Shown: positions 8,147 to 17,494, numbered from the stretch's first letter. The stretch: DNA of 23,281 nt from UBA5266 sp002411545 (GCA_028693085.1 JAQUWC010000024.1:1-23281); one strand, 5' to 3'. The notes: generated from the sequence alone by a model not told the origin. A program made the numbers and translations.

Positions 8147-9460
8147 ATGAAAGTTTTAAAATTTGGAGGAACATCCATAGGTTCGGCAGAACGGATTAAA
8201 AACGTAGCGAATATCATAGCTAATGGCGAAAGAAAGATAGTAGTATTATCGGCCATGTCGAAAACAACCAATGCCTTGTATGAGATATCCAATTATTTAT
8301 CTAAAAATAATATAGATGGATCCATTGAAACAATCAACGGATTAAAGCAAAAGTATATCCAAGTGATGGATGAATTGTTTTCGATGGAAAGCTTTAAGCA
8401 AAAGTGTACAGATGTAATTCTTACTCATTTTGATTTATTGAATCAGCTCAGTCAGGAAGCCTTTACCCCCATGCTTGAAAAAACAATAGTAGCACAAGGG
8501 GAATTTCTGTCTACTCACCTGATGTATTATTATTTACTTGAAAACAAAAAAGAAGTTACTTTGTGTTCGGCTTTAGATTTTATGCGTATAGATAAAAACA
8601 ATGAACCGGATACCCCTTATATAAAAAAGAACTTTTTAGAAATCTTCCAATCCCAACCAACAACAGAGATTATATTGACACAGGGATTTGTATGTAGAAA
8701 TGCCTATGGAGAAATCGATAATTTAGAAAGAGGAGGCAGCGATTATACCGCATCGATTTTAGGGGGCATAGTATCGGCAGAAGAAATACAGATATGGACA
8801 GATATCGACGGCATGCACAACAACGATCCTCGATTGATAGCAAACACTTCGCCGGTAAGGCATTTGAATTTTGAAGAAGCAGCCGAATTAGCTTATTTTG
8901 GAGCTAAAATACTTCATCCTACCTGTATATTGCCAGCAAAAATCAATAATATACCGGTTCGATTATTAAATACTTTACAAGCAAATGCAATTGGCACACT
9001 TATATCTAATGATATTGAAAAAGGGAAAATTAAAGCCGTCGCAACCAAAGATAATATCACTTCCATCCGCATTAAATCGGGAAGAATGTTATTGGCTTAT
9101 GGCTTCCTTCGCAAAGTATTCGAAATTTTTGAGATTTATCGTACCCCTATTGATATGATAACTACCTCAGAAGTTGCTGTGGCTGTTACGATTGATAATC
9201 AAAAATTCTTACCTGAAATAGTCGATGATTTGAAACAATACGGAACCATCACCATCGAAACGGACTTATCCATCATATGTGTAGTTGGAGATTTACAATA
9301 TAATAATATCGGTTTTGAGGCCAAAATTGTAAATGCCATTAAAGAAATTCCTGTCAAAATGATATCCTACGGCGGAAGTAATTACAACATTTCTTTTCTT
9401 GTGGAATCAAAGCATAAGCTCCAAGCATTAAATGCATTAAGTTCAAATTTATTTGTATAA
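8147..9460 (+). CDS. lysC: Aspartate kinase, monofunctional
   Basis: Phosphorylates aspartate with ATP, the first step toward lysine/diaminopimelate, threonine and methionine. The 437-residue protein begins with the kinase signature 'KVLKFGGTSIGS', and also has 'ERGGSDYTASILGG' and 'WTDIDGMHNNDPR' for substrate and ATP binding, plus two C-terminal ACT regions (from about residue 305, with 'TPIDMITTSEVAVAVTIDN'), which in this family sense an end-product amino acid. There is no fused homoserine dehydrogenase. lysA follows after a single nucleotide, so this isoenzyme probably serves the lysine/diaminopimelate branch and the ACT domains may respond to lysine (inference). No riboswitch or attenuator is visible in the short upstream gap. 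Confidence 0.95.
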   Translation: MKVLKFGGTSIGSAERIKNVANIIANGERKIVVLSAMSKTTNALYEISNYLSKNNIDGSIETINGLKQKYIQVMDELFSMESFKQKCTDVILTHFDLLNQLSQEAFTPMLEKTIVAQGEFLSTHLMYYYLLENKKEVTLCSALDFMRIDKNNEPDTPYIKKNFLEIFQSQPTTEIILTQGFVCRNAYGEIDNLERGGSDYTASILGGIVSAEEIQIWTDIDGMHNNDPRLIANTSPVRHLNFEEAAELAYFGAKILHPTCILPAKINNIPVRLLNTLQANAIGTLISNDIEKGKIKAVATKDNITSIRIKSGRMLLAYGFLRKVFEIFEIYRTPIDMITTSEVAVAVTIDNQKFLPEIVDDLKQYGTITIETDLSIICVVGDLQYNNIGFEAKIVNAIKEIPVKMISYGGSNYNISFLVESKHKLQALNALSSNLFV

Positions 9461-9461
9461 G

Positions 9462-10640
9462 ATGATGATAAAAGGAAGTTTTCCAGTAGATGTTTTTAGA
9501 GAGATGGAAACACCTTTCTATTTTTATGACACTGAACTTTTGCAAACTACCCTGTCGCAATTGATGGTTGAAGCCAATAAGTATAATTACTTTATCCACT
9601 ATGCGGTGAAAGCAAATGACAATCCGAGAATATTAGCAATGATTCAACAACATGAGTTAGGAGCTGATTGTGTAAGTGGAGGAGAAATTAAAAAATGCTT
9701 GGATGTTGGATTCAATCCTGAGCACATTGTGTTTGCCGGAGTAGGGAAAAATGACCGTGAAATCGAGTTAGGTTTAATAGCAGGGATTTTTTGTTTTAAT
9801 GTAGAATCCGAACAAGAAATAGAAGTCATCAATCAACTTGCAGAAAAACACCATAAAATTGCACATATAGCTCTACGTATCAATCCTGAAATAAATCCAA
9901 ATACACATCATTACATAACAACCGGACTTGCTGAAAATAAATTTGGGATTAATCTATCCCAATTAGAGGCTATATTGAACTATGTGAAAACCTTGTCTCA
10001 TGTCCGTTTAATTGGTTTACACTTCCACATTGGTTCCCAAATTACGGATATAATCTCTTTTAAAGGATTATGTGTTCGCATAAACGAAGTTCAAAAAAAA
10101 ATGCTTCAAAAGAATATTCAGGTAGATCATATAAATGTAGGAGGGGGATTAGGAATTGATTATCATCACCCCAATCATTATTCCATTCCTGATTTTGCAG
10201 CCTATTTTTCGGTCTTCTATCGGCATTTACAACTATACACCGGTCAGCGCTTACATTTTGAATTAGGGCGTTCCATTGTGGGTCAATGTGGGTCTTTAAT
10301 TACAAAGACTTTATTTGTTAAAAAAGGAGACACTAAGCAGTTTGTAATTGTTGATGCGGGCTTTACCGATCTTTTACGTCCTGCTTTGTATCAAGCTTAT
10401 CACCGCATAGAAAACATTAGTTCAGATTTAGAAGTTGATTTTTACGATGTGGTAGGGCCTGTTTGTGAAAGTTCAGATTGTTTCGGTAAATATATTGAAT
10501 TAAACAAAACCCAAAGAGGCGATTTAATTGCCATTCGTTCAGCCGGTGCCTACGGAGAAGTCATGGCTTCTCAATATAACAGTCGCCGTTTACCCTATGC
10601 TTTTTTTTCAGACGAAATATCAAAAAATACAAATGATTAA
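9462..10640 (+). CDS. lysA: Diaminopimelate decarboxylase
   Basis: PLP-dependent enzyme that makes L-lysine from meso-diaminopimelate. It has the alanine-racemase-type barrel with the Schiff-base lysine K50 in 'HYAVKAND', 'GADCVSGGEI', 'GLHFHIGSQI', the phosphate-binding 'VGGGLGIDY', and the C-terminal 'VGPVCESSDCFG' and 'SAGAYGEVMASQYN' motifs, whose Cys-Glu pair contacts substrate across the dimer. I place the start at the ATG at 9462 (a second ATG follows directly at 9465), giving 392 residues; an in-frame TTG at 9453 would overlap lysC and is less likely. It is translationally close-coupled to lysC. Its stop codon overlaps that of the convergent adenylate kinase gene. Confidence 0.95.
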   Translation: MMIKGSFPVDVFREMETPFYFYDTELLQTTLSQLMVEANKYNYFIHYAVKANDNPRILAMIQQHELGADCVSGGEIKKCLDVGFNPEHIVFAGVGKNDREIELGLIAGIFCFNVESEQEIEVINQLAEKHHKIAHIALRINPEINPNTHHYITTGLAENKFGINLSQLEAILNYVKTLSHVRLIGLHFHIGSQITDIISFKGLCVRINEVQKKMLQKNIQVDHINVGGGLGIDYHHPNHYSIPDFAAYFSVFYRHLQLYTGQRLHFELGRSIVGQCGSLITKTLFVKKGDTKQFVIVDAGFTDLLRPALYQAYHRIENISSDLEVDFYDVVGPVCESSDCFGKYIELNKTQRGDLIAIRSAGAYGEVMASQYNSRRLPYAFFSDEISKNTND

Positions 10641-11806
10641 ATAATTTTCTTGAGCGATTTCACCAATATTTGGTCTAATTCTTCCGCTACTTTTTCAGGT
10701 GAACCTACGCCGCTTACTCGCACGAGTTTATTTTGGCTTTTGAAATATTTAATAACCGGATTGATTTTGTTTTCAAACTCTTCCATTCTTCCGATGATTA
10801 AATCTGTGGTTAAATCATAGGGTCGGGCATCGGAAGTTTGTGCACGTCTGGAAAGCCGTTTAAAACAATTCAACATAGGAACATCTAAATATACAACCAA
10901 AGAAATGGAATTATTCATTCTGCGTAGCATGCCTTCCAAAATATAGGTTTGTATTAAGGTACGTGGAAAGCCTTTGAAAATATATCCTCGGTGTTCGTTG
11001 TATTTGGCCATTTCTTCTTCTACTAAACGGATAATCAATTCATCGGGCACACTAATCCCGTTAGCATACAGCGATTTTACGTTTTTGCCGATTTCACTCC
11101 CTTTGTTGATTTCGGATAATAGCAATTCGCCGGTCGAAAGGTAATGAAAATTATGTTTTTTAGCGAAAATCTCTCCTTGTGTTCCTTTTCCTGAGCCGGG
11201 TCGTCCGATTAAGACTACGTTGTACGAAGATTTCTTTACAACGCCATCAATAACATTTTCCACCCTTTCGAATATCTGATCTGTGCTTCCGGTTCCATCA
11301 ATAGGGATGAACATATCGCGGGTTTTGTAAAAATCAATAACCGCCATGGTTTTGTTTTCATATTCGCGAAAACGTTCTTGAATAACGATTTCATTATCAT
11401 CGCTACGTCCTTCAATTTTTGCTCTGTTTAATAAACGACGTGTAAGTTCTTGTTTAGGTACATCCAGGGCAATGACTGCATTTAAAGAGGAGTTGATTTT
11501 CAGTAACAATCCTTCCAATATATAAGCTTGTACCAAAGTTCGGGGGAATCCGTCGAATAAAAAGCCATTGGCATCTTTATTTTGCGTTAATTTTGCTTCC
11601 AATAATTCAACGACTAATTCATCGGGGACTAATTGTCCCTTATCGATTAAAGCTTTTGCTTCTATACCTTGAGGCGTTTTGTTGACAATATGACAACGTA
11701 ATATATCACCCGTAGAAATATATTCTAAATTATATTTTTTAAGCAACATTTTTGATTGTGTTCCCTTACCCGAACCGGGAGGACCGAATAAAATGATATT
11801 GAGCAT
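10637..11806 (-). CDS. adk: Tandem (two-domain) adenylate kinase
   Basis: The 389-residue protein contains two complete adenylate-kinase-like domains, about 1-190 and 195-389, with no frameshift. Domain 1 looks fully active: P-loop 'GPPGSGKGTQ' (8-17), AMP-site 'STGDILR' with R37, 'FDGFPRT' (D85, R89), and a short-LID 'GRSDDNE' (R134) with R145. Domain 2 keeps the P-loop 'GRPGSGKGTQ' (201-210) and 'GFPRT' (R282), but AMP-site Arg is replaced ('STGELLL', L230), the DGFPRT Asp is Lys (K278), and the LID reads 'SDARPYD'. It may therefore bind ATP without being a normal AMP kinase. Domain 1 should interconvert AMP + ATP and 2 ADP. It starts 12 nt after the T9SS-protein stop and may share its transcript. 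Usual bacterial Adk is about 190-215 residues. Confidence 0.9.
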   Translation of the reverse strand: MLNIILFGPPGSGKGTQSKMLLKKYNLEYISTGDILRCHIVNKTPQGIEAKALIDKGQLVPDELVVELLEAKLTQNKDANGFLFDGFPRTLVQAYILEGLLLKINSSLNAVIALDVPKQELTRRLLNRAKIEGRSDDNEIVIQERFREYENKTMAVIDFYKTRDMFIPIDGTGSTDQIFERVENVIDGVVKKSSYNVVLIGRPGSGKGTQGEIFAKKHNFHYLSTGELLLSEINKGSEIGKNVKSLYANGISVPDELIIRLVEEEMAKYNEHRGYIFKGFPRTLIQTYILEGMLRRMNNSISLVVYLDVPMLNCFKRLSRRAQTSDARPYDLTTDLIIGRMEEFENKINPVIKYFKSQNKLVRVSGVGSPEKVAEELDQILVKSLKKII

Positions 11807-11818
11807 ACTATTTTGTTT

Positions 11819-13969
11819 TTAATGGTAAACAACAAATTTTGAAATAGAAATTTGCTGTGTTTCTTTATAAAATGCTTTGATGGTATAGAATCCGGTTTGA
11901 TACGTAGAAACATTTATGCTTGCTGCACCATCTCCGCGGTAAACTTTTTGACCGTTAATGGCGTATATTTCAATAATAACGTCTTGCTTGTTAATGTGCT
12001 CCGGAAGAGAAATATTTAATAGATTATTGGCCGGATTAGGATATACTTCCAATGCAAAAGAGGATTTATCGGAAGTAGAAATATGTACAGGAGTCAAGGC
12101 TCTGCCTACATAAGGACGTAGCATAGGGGTTCCGGATAAAAAACTGTTTTCCCAATAATTTCCTGTTTTATAAAAAACATGTTGGCTATTATTGTGATTT
12201 TGGTCAAAGCCGATGTTTAAGTAATTTTTAGTATTAATTTGATAGCCTACATAAAATTTTCCCGATAGCGGAACCGCTTTGGAAAGGTAAAAGTGTTGAA
12301 ATCCGTATAAGTTGATATTGTACTCCGGTTGAACGGTTTCGCTATGAATAACTCTACCCGGCCATCCGCTGCTGTCAGCCCAAACCGTTAGTGTAAATTC
12401 AAACATATTGGCATCGTCTAATACATGATTCAAATACATGCCTACAGCCCTAAGTGTATCGGCATTTTTCAAAGAGAATCTCAAGGCCATAGCCGTTCTA
12501 TCGGAAAACACATTAATGACCGTATAGCCGGATTCGGGAGTTCCATCGTCGTATGCATAATAATTTGAAAAGCTTTGAGTAAATCGAACGGTATCGTTCT
12601 TAGGGTTTTTGTCGCCACTTCCGGCTTCTTTAAATATATGAGTAATGATAAATTCGGCTTTGCTATGCGTATCTGTAGGAAATTGCACCGTAACAGGAGG
12701 GAAAGTATGTGCCGGATAGTTTTGGAAGCCGGAGGATAAGACCGGCGAAATATTATAGGAGCCTCCGTCATAATTATTTATTTGATTTCCTGTTGTATCG
12801 CTTATGTAATATACATAGGCTGTGTTTTTTACTACAGCTGATAAATTGCTAAGTTTAACAGCCATGTTTTGTTTCACTTCTCCACTTTGATTGTTTTTAA
12901 ATTGTGACCATGGCATGGCTTGGTAATGGGCTAAAATACTACCCGGATTTACTGAAAAAGCCACATCGTCGACTATCGTATCAGCAAAGTTACGCGCCCT
13001 GTCTAAACGAATATAATCAATGTTCCAATAATCGACATTACTTGCCCAGGTGGGATTGTTTTCGCTATATTCGAGCGAGGCATAATTACGGAATCGAAAT
13101 TGGAAACCTTTATTGAAATAAACGGAATCCGTAATGGGAATCATAACTCCTTGAAATAACATATCGTTAGTATCGCGACCCAGAGAGTCGGCTAAGGATT
13201 GCAAGCTCATACCGGGAGTTGACCATACTCTTTTCCAAATAGTTTCCATCATCATAACAGAATCGCATGGGAAAGAGAGGGTGTCGCCTGTTTCATATTC
13301 TTGTGTTGCAATAATAAATAAAGAGGGATCGCATGGGCTGTAAAGGGTATCGCCAATAGTATAATTATCAAACAACAGAAAATCTTTGTAGCTATAATAG
13401 GCTAAAATGGTATCACCGCTATAATACCCGAATTCAAGAATTAGCGAATCGGACGACTCCGGAGCATCCCCTAGTTTAGCCCAAGGAAAGCCTATGCCAC
13501 CGCCAGGTTGGAAATAAAAACTGAAATATATCGAATCAGCGACAGTTAATGCTTTGGGAAAAGGGTAGAAGATAGAATCTAAACGTATAGGTCTTGATGT
13601 TAAACTATCAGCCGGAAATGCTTCTTTTTGTGCATGTGGATAAATCTTTCCCTGCTTGTCGACGGCATCTAAGGTAGCAACTCCTACACTTGGAGGATTA
13701 AAAGCAAAGCTTTGGTTGACGTAAGCTTGTATGTCTATCCATAAAGCTGTATCAGGATAGGTGGTGTAATTTGAAAAATCTTCGATAAAAGGAAGGCTGA
13801 TAGCCTTATGTTCAATAAATCTACTAATGGTCTTTTGATGCAATGCATCCGTATTTTCATAGATTTGCCTGATAGTTTCATTGGCATGCAATCCGGTTAA
13901 TACTTCCTGCGCTTGCAAACTGTTTATCGCAAATAGTAAAATACAGCTATATTTAATGCATTTCTTCAT
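11819..13969 (-). CDS. Large secreted protein with type IX secretion C-terminal sorting domain
   Basis: 716 residues from the ATG at 13969, which gives a clean signal peptide ('MKKCIKYSCILLFAINSLQA' then Q); an upstream in-frame TTG at 13987 is less likely. The last about 75 residues form a type A T9SS sorting domain, with 'YPNPANNLLNIS', 'EIYAINGQKVY' and 'YQTGFYTIKAF'. Such proteins cross the inner membrane by Sec, then the outer membrane by the Por/Gld machinery, and the sorting domain is cleaved. The body (30-640) is beta-rich with many Asp-Ser-Ile and aromatic residues, reading like jelly-roll/adhesin-type modules ('FSNYTTYPDTALWID', 'NYYAYDDGTPESGY'). I recognise no catalytic motif. Surface adhesin or binding protein is a guess. 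adk follows 12 nt downstream. Confidence 0.85.
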   Translation of the reverse strand: MKKCIKYSCILLFAINSLQAQEVLTGLHANETIRQIYENTDALHQKTISRFIEHKAISLPFIEDFSNYTTYPDTALWIDIQAYVNQSFAFNPPSVGVATLDAVDKQGKIYPHAQKEAFPADSLTSRPIRLDSIFYPFPKALTVADSIYFSFYFQPGGGIGFPWAKLGDAPESSDSLILEFGYYSGDTILAYYSYKDFLLFDNYTIGDTLYSPCDPSLFIIATQEYETGDTLSFPCDSVMMMETIWKRVWSTPGMSLQSLADSLGRDTNDMLFQGVMIPITDSVYFNKGFQFRFRNYASLEYSENNPTWASNVDYWNIDYIRLDRARNFADTIVDDVAFSVNPGSILAHYQAMPWSQFKNNQSGEVKQNMAVKLSNLSAVVKNTAYVYYISDTTGNQINNYDGGSYNISPVLSSGFQNYPAHTFPPVTVQFPTDTHSKAEFIITHIFKEAGSGDKNPKNDTVRFTQSFSNYYAYDDGTPESGYTVINVFSDRTAMALRFSLKNADTLRAVGMYLNHVLDDANMFEFTLTVWADSSGWPGRVIHSETVQPEYNINLYGFQHFYLSKAVPLSGKFYVGYQINTKNYLNIGFDQNHNNSQHVFYKTGNYWENSFLSGTPMLRPYVGRALTPVHISTSDKSSFALEVYPNPANNLLNISLPEHINKQDVIIEIYAINGQKVYRGDGAASINVSTYQTGFYTIKAFYKETQQISISKFVVYH

Positions 13970-13999
13970 CACATAAAATTTACACAATTAAACGTTTTT

Positions 14000-14025
14000 A
14001 TTGAAAAACTATTGTGTAAATAGTG
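14000..14025 (-). terminator. Weak intrinsic terminator candidate after the secreted operon
   Basis: On the minus strand ACTATT and AATAGT (14024-14019 and 14013-14008) pair around a 5-nt loop and are followed by TTTTTC. The stem is only 6 bp and AT-rich, but it lies 26 nt past the stop of the 14051-14548 gene, where a terminator is expected. Confidence 0.4.
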
Positions 14026-14050
14026 AATTATCGATAGGTGTTTTCAGATT

Positions 14051-14548
14051 TTATTCAAAACGGAAACGGAGGCCAATAGAAGCTCCGTACCATTGAAATA
14101 AAGCCTTATTTTGAAATCGTACAATAAGTTCCGGACGGTAATCAAAAAACAAAGATATGGGTGAATCAAATTGATGTTCAATTCCGACTAACAATAATAC
14201 TTTCCCTTCGACTATATTCGAAAATTGATTAATTTGTGCTTTCAATGAACTAATATCTAATACTTCTAATCCAGCACCAAGACCACCATATACAAACCAA
14301 GCGCCTGTGAAGTTGTAGGCATAGAGATAGTGTGAACTTAGGCTAAAGGAAGTGGTAAAGGCACTGTCCTTTTGTTTGTCAAAACCTAAGCCGGCATTTA
14401 AATCTATTCTTTCTCCATCACTAAATCCAATTTGATATGAAAGTTCATTATTGCCACCTATTCGTAATCCCAGGTTTGTTTCTAATTGTGCTTGCGCGTT
14501 GAATAAGAAAACAATGATTGAAAAGCTAAATAAAATAAATTTTTTCAT
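14051..14548 (-). CDS. Small outer-membrane beta-barrel-like protein
   Basis: 165 residues with a signal peptide (about 1-20, cleaved after 'NAQA'), followed by alternating hydrophobic/polar strands: 'LETNLGLRIGG', 'IDLNAGLGF', 'FTTSFSLSSHYLYAYN', 'AWFVYGGLGAGLE', 'KVLLLVGIEHQ', 'LFFDYRPEL' and 'YGASIGLRFRFE'. This is the look of an eight-stranded OmpA/OmpW-size barrel, and the last strand ends near the C-terminus as barrels do. No specific family is recognised. It is the last of four genes whose products all carry export signals, 20 nt behind its neighbour. Role unknown; a small structural barrel or partner of the upstream protease is possible. Confidence 0.7.
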   Translation of the reverse strand: MKKFILFSFSIIVFLFNAQAQLETNLGLRIGGNNELSYQIGFSDGERIDLNAGLGFDKQKDSAFTTSFSLSSHYLYAYNFTGAWFVYGGLGAGLEVLDISSLKAQINQFSNIVEGKVLLLVGIEHQFDSPISLFFDYRPELIVRFQNKALFQWYGASIGLRFRFE

Positions 14549-14568
14549 GTGTAATATTTTTTAATGTA

Positions 14569-15342
14569 TTAAATAGTTAATAAACCGATTCCTATTCTAA
14601 TTCCAAACCAATATGCATTGAGTAATCTTGTTTTCCCATAGGCTATTTGTTCATATCCTTCAATGTCAGGAGGCTTGTTAAATCTATCGTCTCTTAGGCA
14701 TGCTTCATAGCCGCCTAAGGTAGTACCCAAGGAGAATCCTGTTGAAAATTTCAATCGATCGAAAAAGAGAAAATCATAACCGTATTCAAGCTTAAGCCCA
14801 AAAAGAATATCTTTTTGAGGAATTTGTGAAAATCTAATATCTTCATCGTATCCTAAGGAAATCATTGAGTCAGTTAAATTATCCTTAAATAGATATTGAT
14901 TATAAAACATATCAACCGTAAATTTCAAATAATGTCCTAAAGGAGCATATGTTTTTCCAAGATATTGTTTGTAAAATAAGTGGCATCCATTTGATTTAAT
15001 TTGATATAGAAAATATGATTTAAAAAAGGGGTCTTCTTCTAATGATATAATAATCTGGTTTGTTTCATATTCTGTTTCATAGTATGAAGTAAAGAAATTA
15101 TATCCTATTCCTACTGTTCCTTTTTCCCATACAATAGCCTCAATGGAAGGAGTAAAGAAAAAATTAAAAGCAAAATAATCAAATCTATCATTTATAGTTT
15201 TTTTATTAAAAGTAGGTTTTACAAAAGCGGGCGAAAAACTTGCTTCTGCATTAATGATAAAATGCCTCCCCATATAGCCTGTGTTTTGAGCAAAACTAGT
15301 GGTAATGATTGAGGTTAACAATAAGATAATGTATTTTTTCAT
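14569..15342 (-). CDS. Uncharacterised exported protein, probably outer-membrane beta-barrel
   Basis: 257 residues with a signal peptide (about 1-18, 'MKKYIILLLTSIITTSFA' then Q). The rest is rich in Phe and Tyr in alternating strand patterns ('FAFNFFFTPSIEAIVWEKGTVGIGYNFF', shortened here to its flavour), with a terminal 'NAYWFGIRIGIGLLTI' strand, suggesting an outer-membrane barrel of about ten strands. I do not recognise a family. Two cysteines (in 'NGCHLF' and 'EACLRDD') could form a disulfide. The ATG overlaps the stop of the M48 protease gene by 4 nt (ATGA), so the two are probably translationally coupled, and a functional link with the protease is plausible but unproven. Confidence 0.7.
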   Translation of the reverse strand: MKKYIILLLTSIITTSFAQNTGYMGRHFIINAEASFSPAFVKPTFNKKTINDRFDYFAFNFFFTPSIEAIVWEKGTVGIGYNFFTSYYETEYETNQIIISLEEDPFFKSYFLYQIKSNGCHLFYKQYLGKTYAPLGHYLKFTVDMFYNQYLFKDNLTDSMISLGYDEDIRFSQIPQKDILFGLKLEYGYDFLFFDRLKFSTGFSLGTTLGGYEACLRDDRFNKPPDIEGYEQIAYGKTRLLNAYWFGIRIGIGLLTI

Positions 15343-17468
15343 TTTTTATTTGTTTTAAGTTTTGCGTACATATTATATAGAAATTGATTAACAAATGCAT
15401 TCACGTTTGTGCCTTCAACCATAATTCTGTTGTTGAGAATAATATCTCCATTTTCAATGTCCACTACAATAAAATTCACATCAATTTCTTTGCGTGGCAA
15501 GGCAATACGGGCTATCATTGCTGGACTTGTTACAGGACAAAGTATGGCAGGAAGAAGAAAATATTTTTTTCCTTTGGTGAAGAAATCAGCATTAGATTTA
15601 CTTACTACAATAAAATTGATGGCATCGCAGCCGGTTTCTCGTGCAATCTCTTGAATACTGGTCGATTGGTAGTGAATCATATCAATTCCATTCGCAGAAA
15701 CATAATTTTGAATCCAGGATTGGATTTTTGCATGTTGATTGTAGTCGACCGTATTGAATTGTTTAATATTATCCACTGTATATGCGTATGATTGCAATTC
15801 AAGTTTTTTTAGTGATGTCTGAATGGTTTTGCTTAATCGTTGACTTTGTTTTTCGGAATTGGCATATTTTTTTAATTTGGCTTTGGCTCTTCTTTTGTTA
15901 TGTACAAGATAGTAATACGGTTTTACAATCAATAATTTATGCACATCGATGCGGGAATCATTTTGCACTAAAGCATGGATTTCCTTATCTTCGTATGTTT
16001 TAATGGCTATATTCCACAGAGTCATAAAATCTTCATCCTTTCGAAAATCAACCAACATATAATTTGCCGTTTTAAATTTTGCTGAAGGTTTTACTTTGTT
16101 TGCGGATTGTTGTTTAATACGCTCATACTTATTCGTACGGACCATCGTATCGTTTGATGCGGTTTCTTCAATTGTGGAATCTAAAACGCTACCCATGGGA
16201 TAATCACTAAAATCAGTATATCCCATATTGTTATTAATGTTGATTTCAGCCATCAAGTCTTTCACTATATTTTCTAAATATGTATTTTCAGGATATTTTT
16301 GATAGGCATTCCAGGCAAAACGCAATGCTAAGATTAAGACCTCCTTCTTAGATATTTTGGAAAAAAAATAACTGACTTGTTGTATTTCTCCTTCTACATT
16401 CTTATAGTTATGAATGGCTTTGCTTAAATGTCCGTAGCTTTTAAATTTGGCAATACCATATATAGATGCCACTTTGGCTAATTGAAGAAAAACTTCATCG
16501 GGATATATTTGTTCAAGAATGTATGCATTATATAGAGCTTCTTCGTAGTTGTGTTGAATGAGGAATAGATTAATACATTCGAAACGAGCTTGAGTGCGGA
16601 TATCATAAAACAAGGATTCATCCTGGACGAATTTTTTTCTTCCTGCATCCGATACCCCCTCCATAAGGGATAGAATATTTTCTCTTCTTTTTTGGATGTT
16701 TGGATGAGTGGATAGTGTATCAATATAGTCCTCCCGGGAGCGGATGGGAGTTACAGCCGTAAGAAAGTAATCATCGGGAAATTGATAAAAATCTGTTTCG
16801 AAATAAGAACGAGGCAATGGAATTTCATCGAAAGGAAGTTGAGAATATTGCAAAACATCAAACACTCCGTTGAGTGCTTCAAGATTGTAAGCTGTGTTTT
16901 TATAATAACGATCGAATCCTATTCTATCTGCTTCCATTTCATGTTCTCGCGAACGATTATGATATTGTAAGTAATAGTTTTTATAATCTTTTTGGTTTAA
17001 GGCTTCTTCGTAAGTGTTTAATTGATAAATATGGTGTTCAACATAATGCACAATTTCATGTGCCATGATAAATGCTAACTCACTTTCATTGGACAATTGA
17101 GCAAGTAAGCCCATATTAATTAAAATAATCCCATTTTCCGTTGCTGATGCATTGACAACAGGTGATTTTAATATATAAAAACGCAATTCTTTTCGCAATG
17201 AGGGATAATCCTTCAATATTTCATCGGCTACGGTATTGATGTATTGATTTAATGGATTACCGTAGAGTATGTTCCCTTGTAGAAACATTTCTTTAAGAAA
17301 TAAATTAAAATCTGCTGCAGTAGGATTTTTTTGCATGAAATCTTTAAAATCGGAAGGAATTTCTCCTTCCGATCTTAAGACTTTGTAGTTTGATGCGAGG
17401 GATTGGGCATTAATAGAATATAATGAAAACAAACAACTTATTAATAAGGGGATGATATATTTATTCAT
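15339..17468 (-). CDS. Exported M48-family zinc metalloprotease with long C-terminal extension
   Basis: 709 residues with a signal peptide (about 1-21, ending 'SINA'). The M48 catalytic domain covers about residues 55-250: 'VVNASATENGIILINMGLL' lead-in, zinc motif H137-E-I-V-H141, and the third-ligand motif 'REHEMEADRIGFD' (residues 174-186). This resembles BepA/YfgC-type periplasmic proteases, which act in outer-membrane protein quality control. A helical, TPR-like middle follows (about 285-390). The last 250 residues are unusual for the family: a basic linker, then an alpha/beta region with 'ETGCDAINFIVV' and 'EIDVNFIVVDIENGDIILNN', reminiscent of CsgG/LpoB-type nucleotide-binding-like domains (weak resemblance by eye). 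It sits between an unknown exported protein and two outer-membrane-like proteins in one operon. Confidence 0.88.
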   Translation of the reverse strand: MNKYIIPLLISCLFSLYSINAQSLASNYKVLRSEGEIPSDFKDFMQKNPTAADFNLFLKEMFLQGNILYGNPLNQYINTVADEILKDYPSLRKELRFYILKSPVVNASATENGIILINMGLLAQLSNESELAFIMAHEIVHYVEHHIYQLNTYEEALNQKDYKNYYLQYHNRSREHEMEADRIGFDRYYKNTAYNLEALNGVFDVLQYSQLPFDEIPLPRSYFETDFYQFPDDYFLTAVTPIRSREDYIDTLSTHPNIQKRRENILSLMEGVSDAGRKKFVQDESLFYDIRTQARFECINLFLIQHNYEEALYNAYILEQIYPDEVFLQLAKVASIYGIAKFKSYGHLSKAIHNYKNVEGEIQQVSYFFSKISKKEVLILALRFAWNAYQKYPENTYLENIVKDLMAEININNNMGYTDFSDYPMGSVLDSTIEETASNDTMVRTNKYERIKQQSANKVKPSAKFKTANYMLVDFRKDEDFMTLWNIAIKTYEDKEIHALVQNDSRIDVHKLLIVKPYYYLVHNKRRAKAKLKKYANSEKQSQRLSKTIQTSLKKLELQSYAYTVDNIKQFNTVDYNQHAKIQSWIQNYVSANGIDMIHYQSTSIQEIARETGCDAINFIVVSKSNADFFTKGKKYFLLPAILCPVTSPAMIARIALPRKEIDVNFIVVDIENGDIILNNRIMVEGTNVNAFVNQFLYNMYAKLKTNKK

Positions 17469-17494
17469 GGTGTAATAAATAGAATGAATAAATA

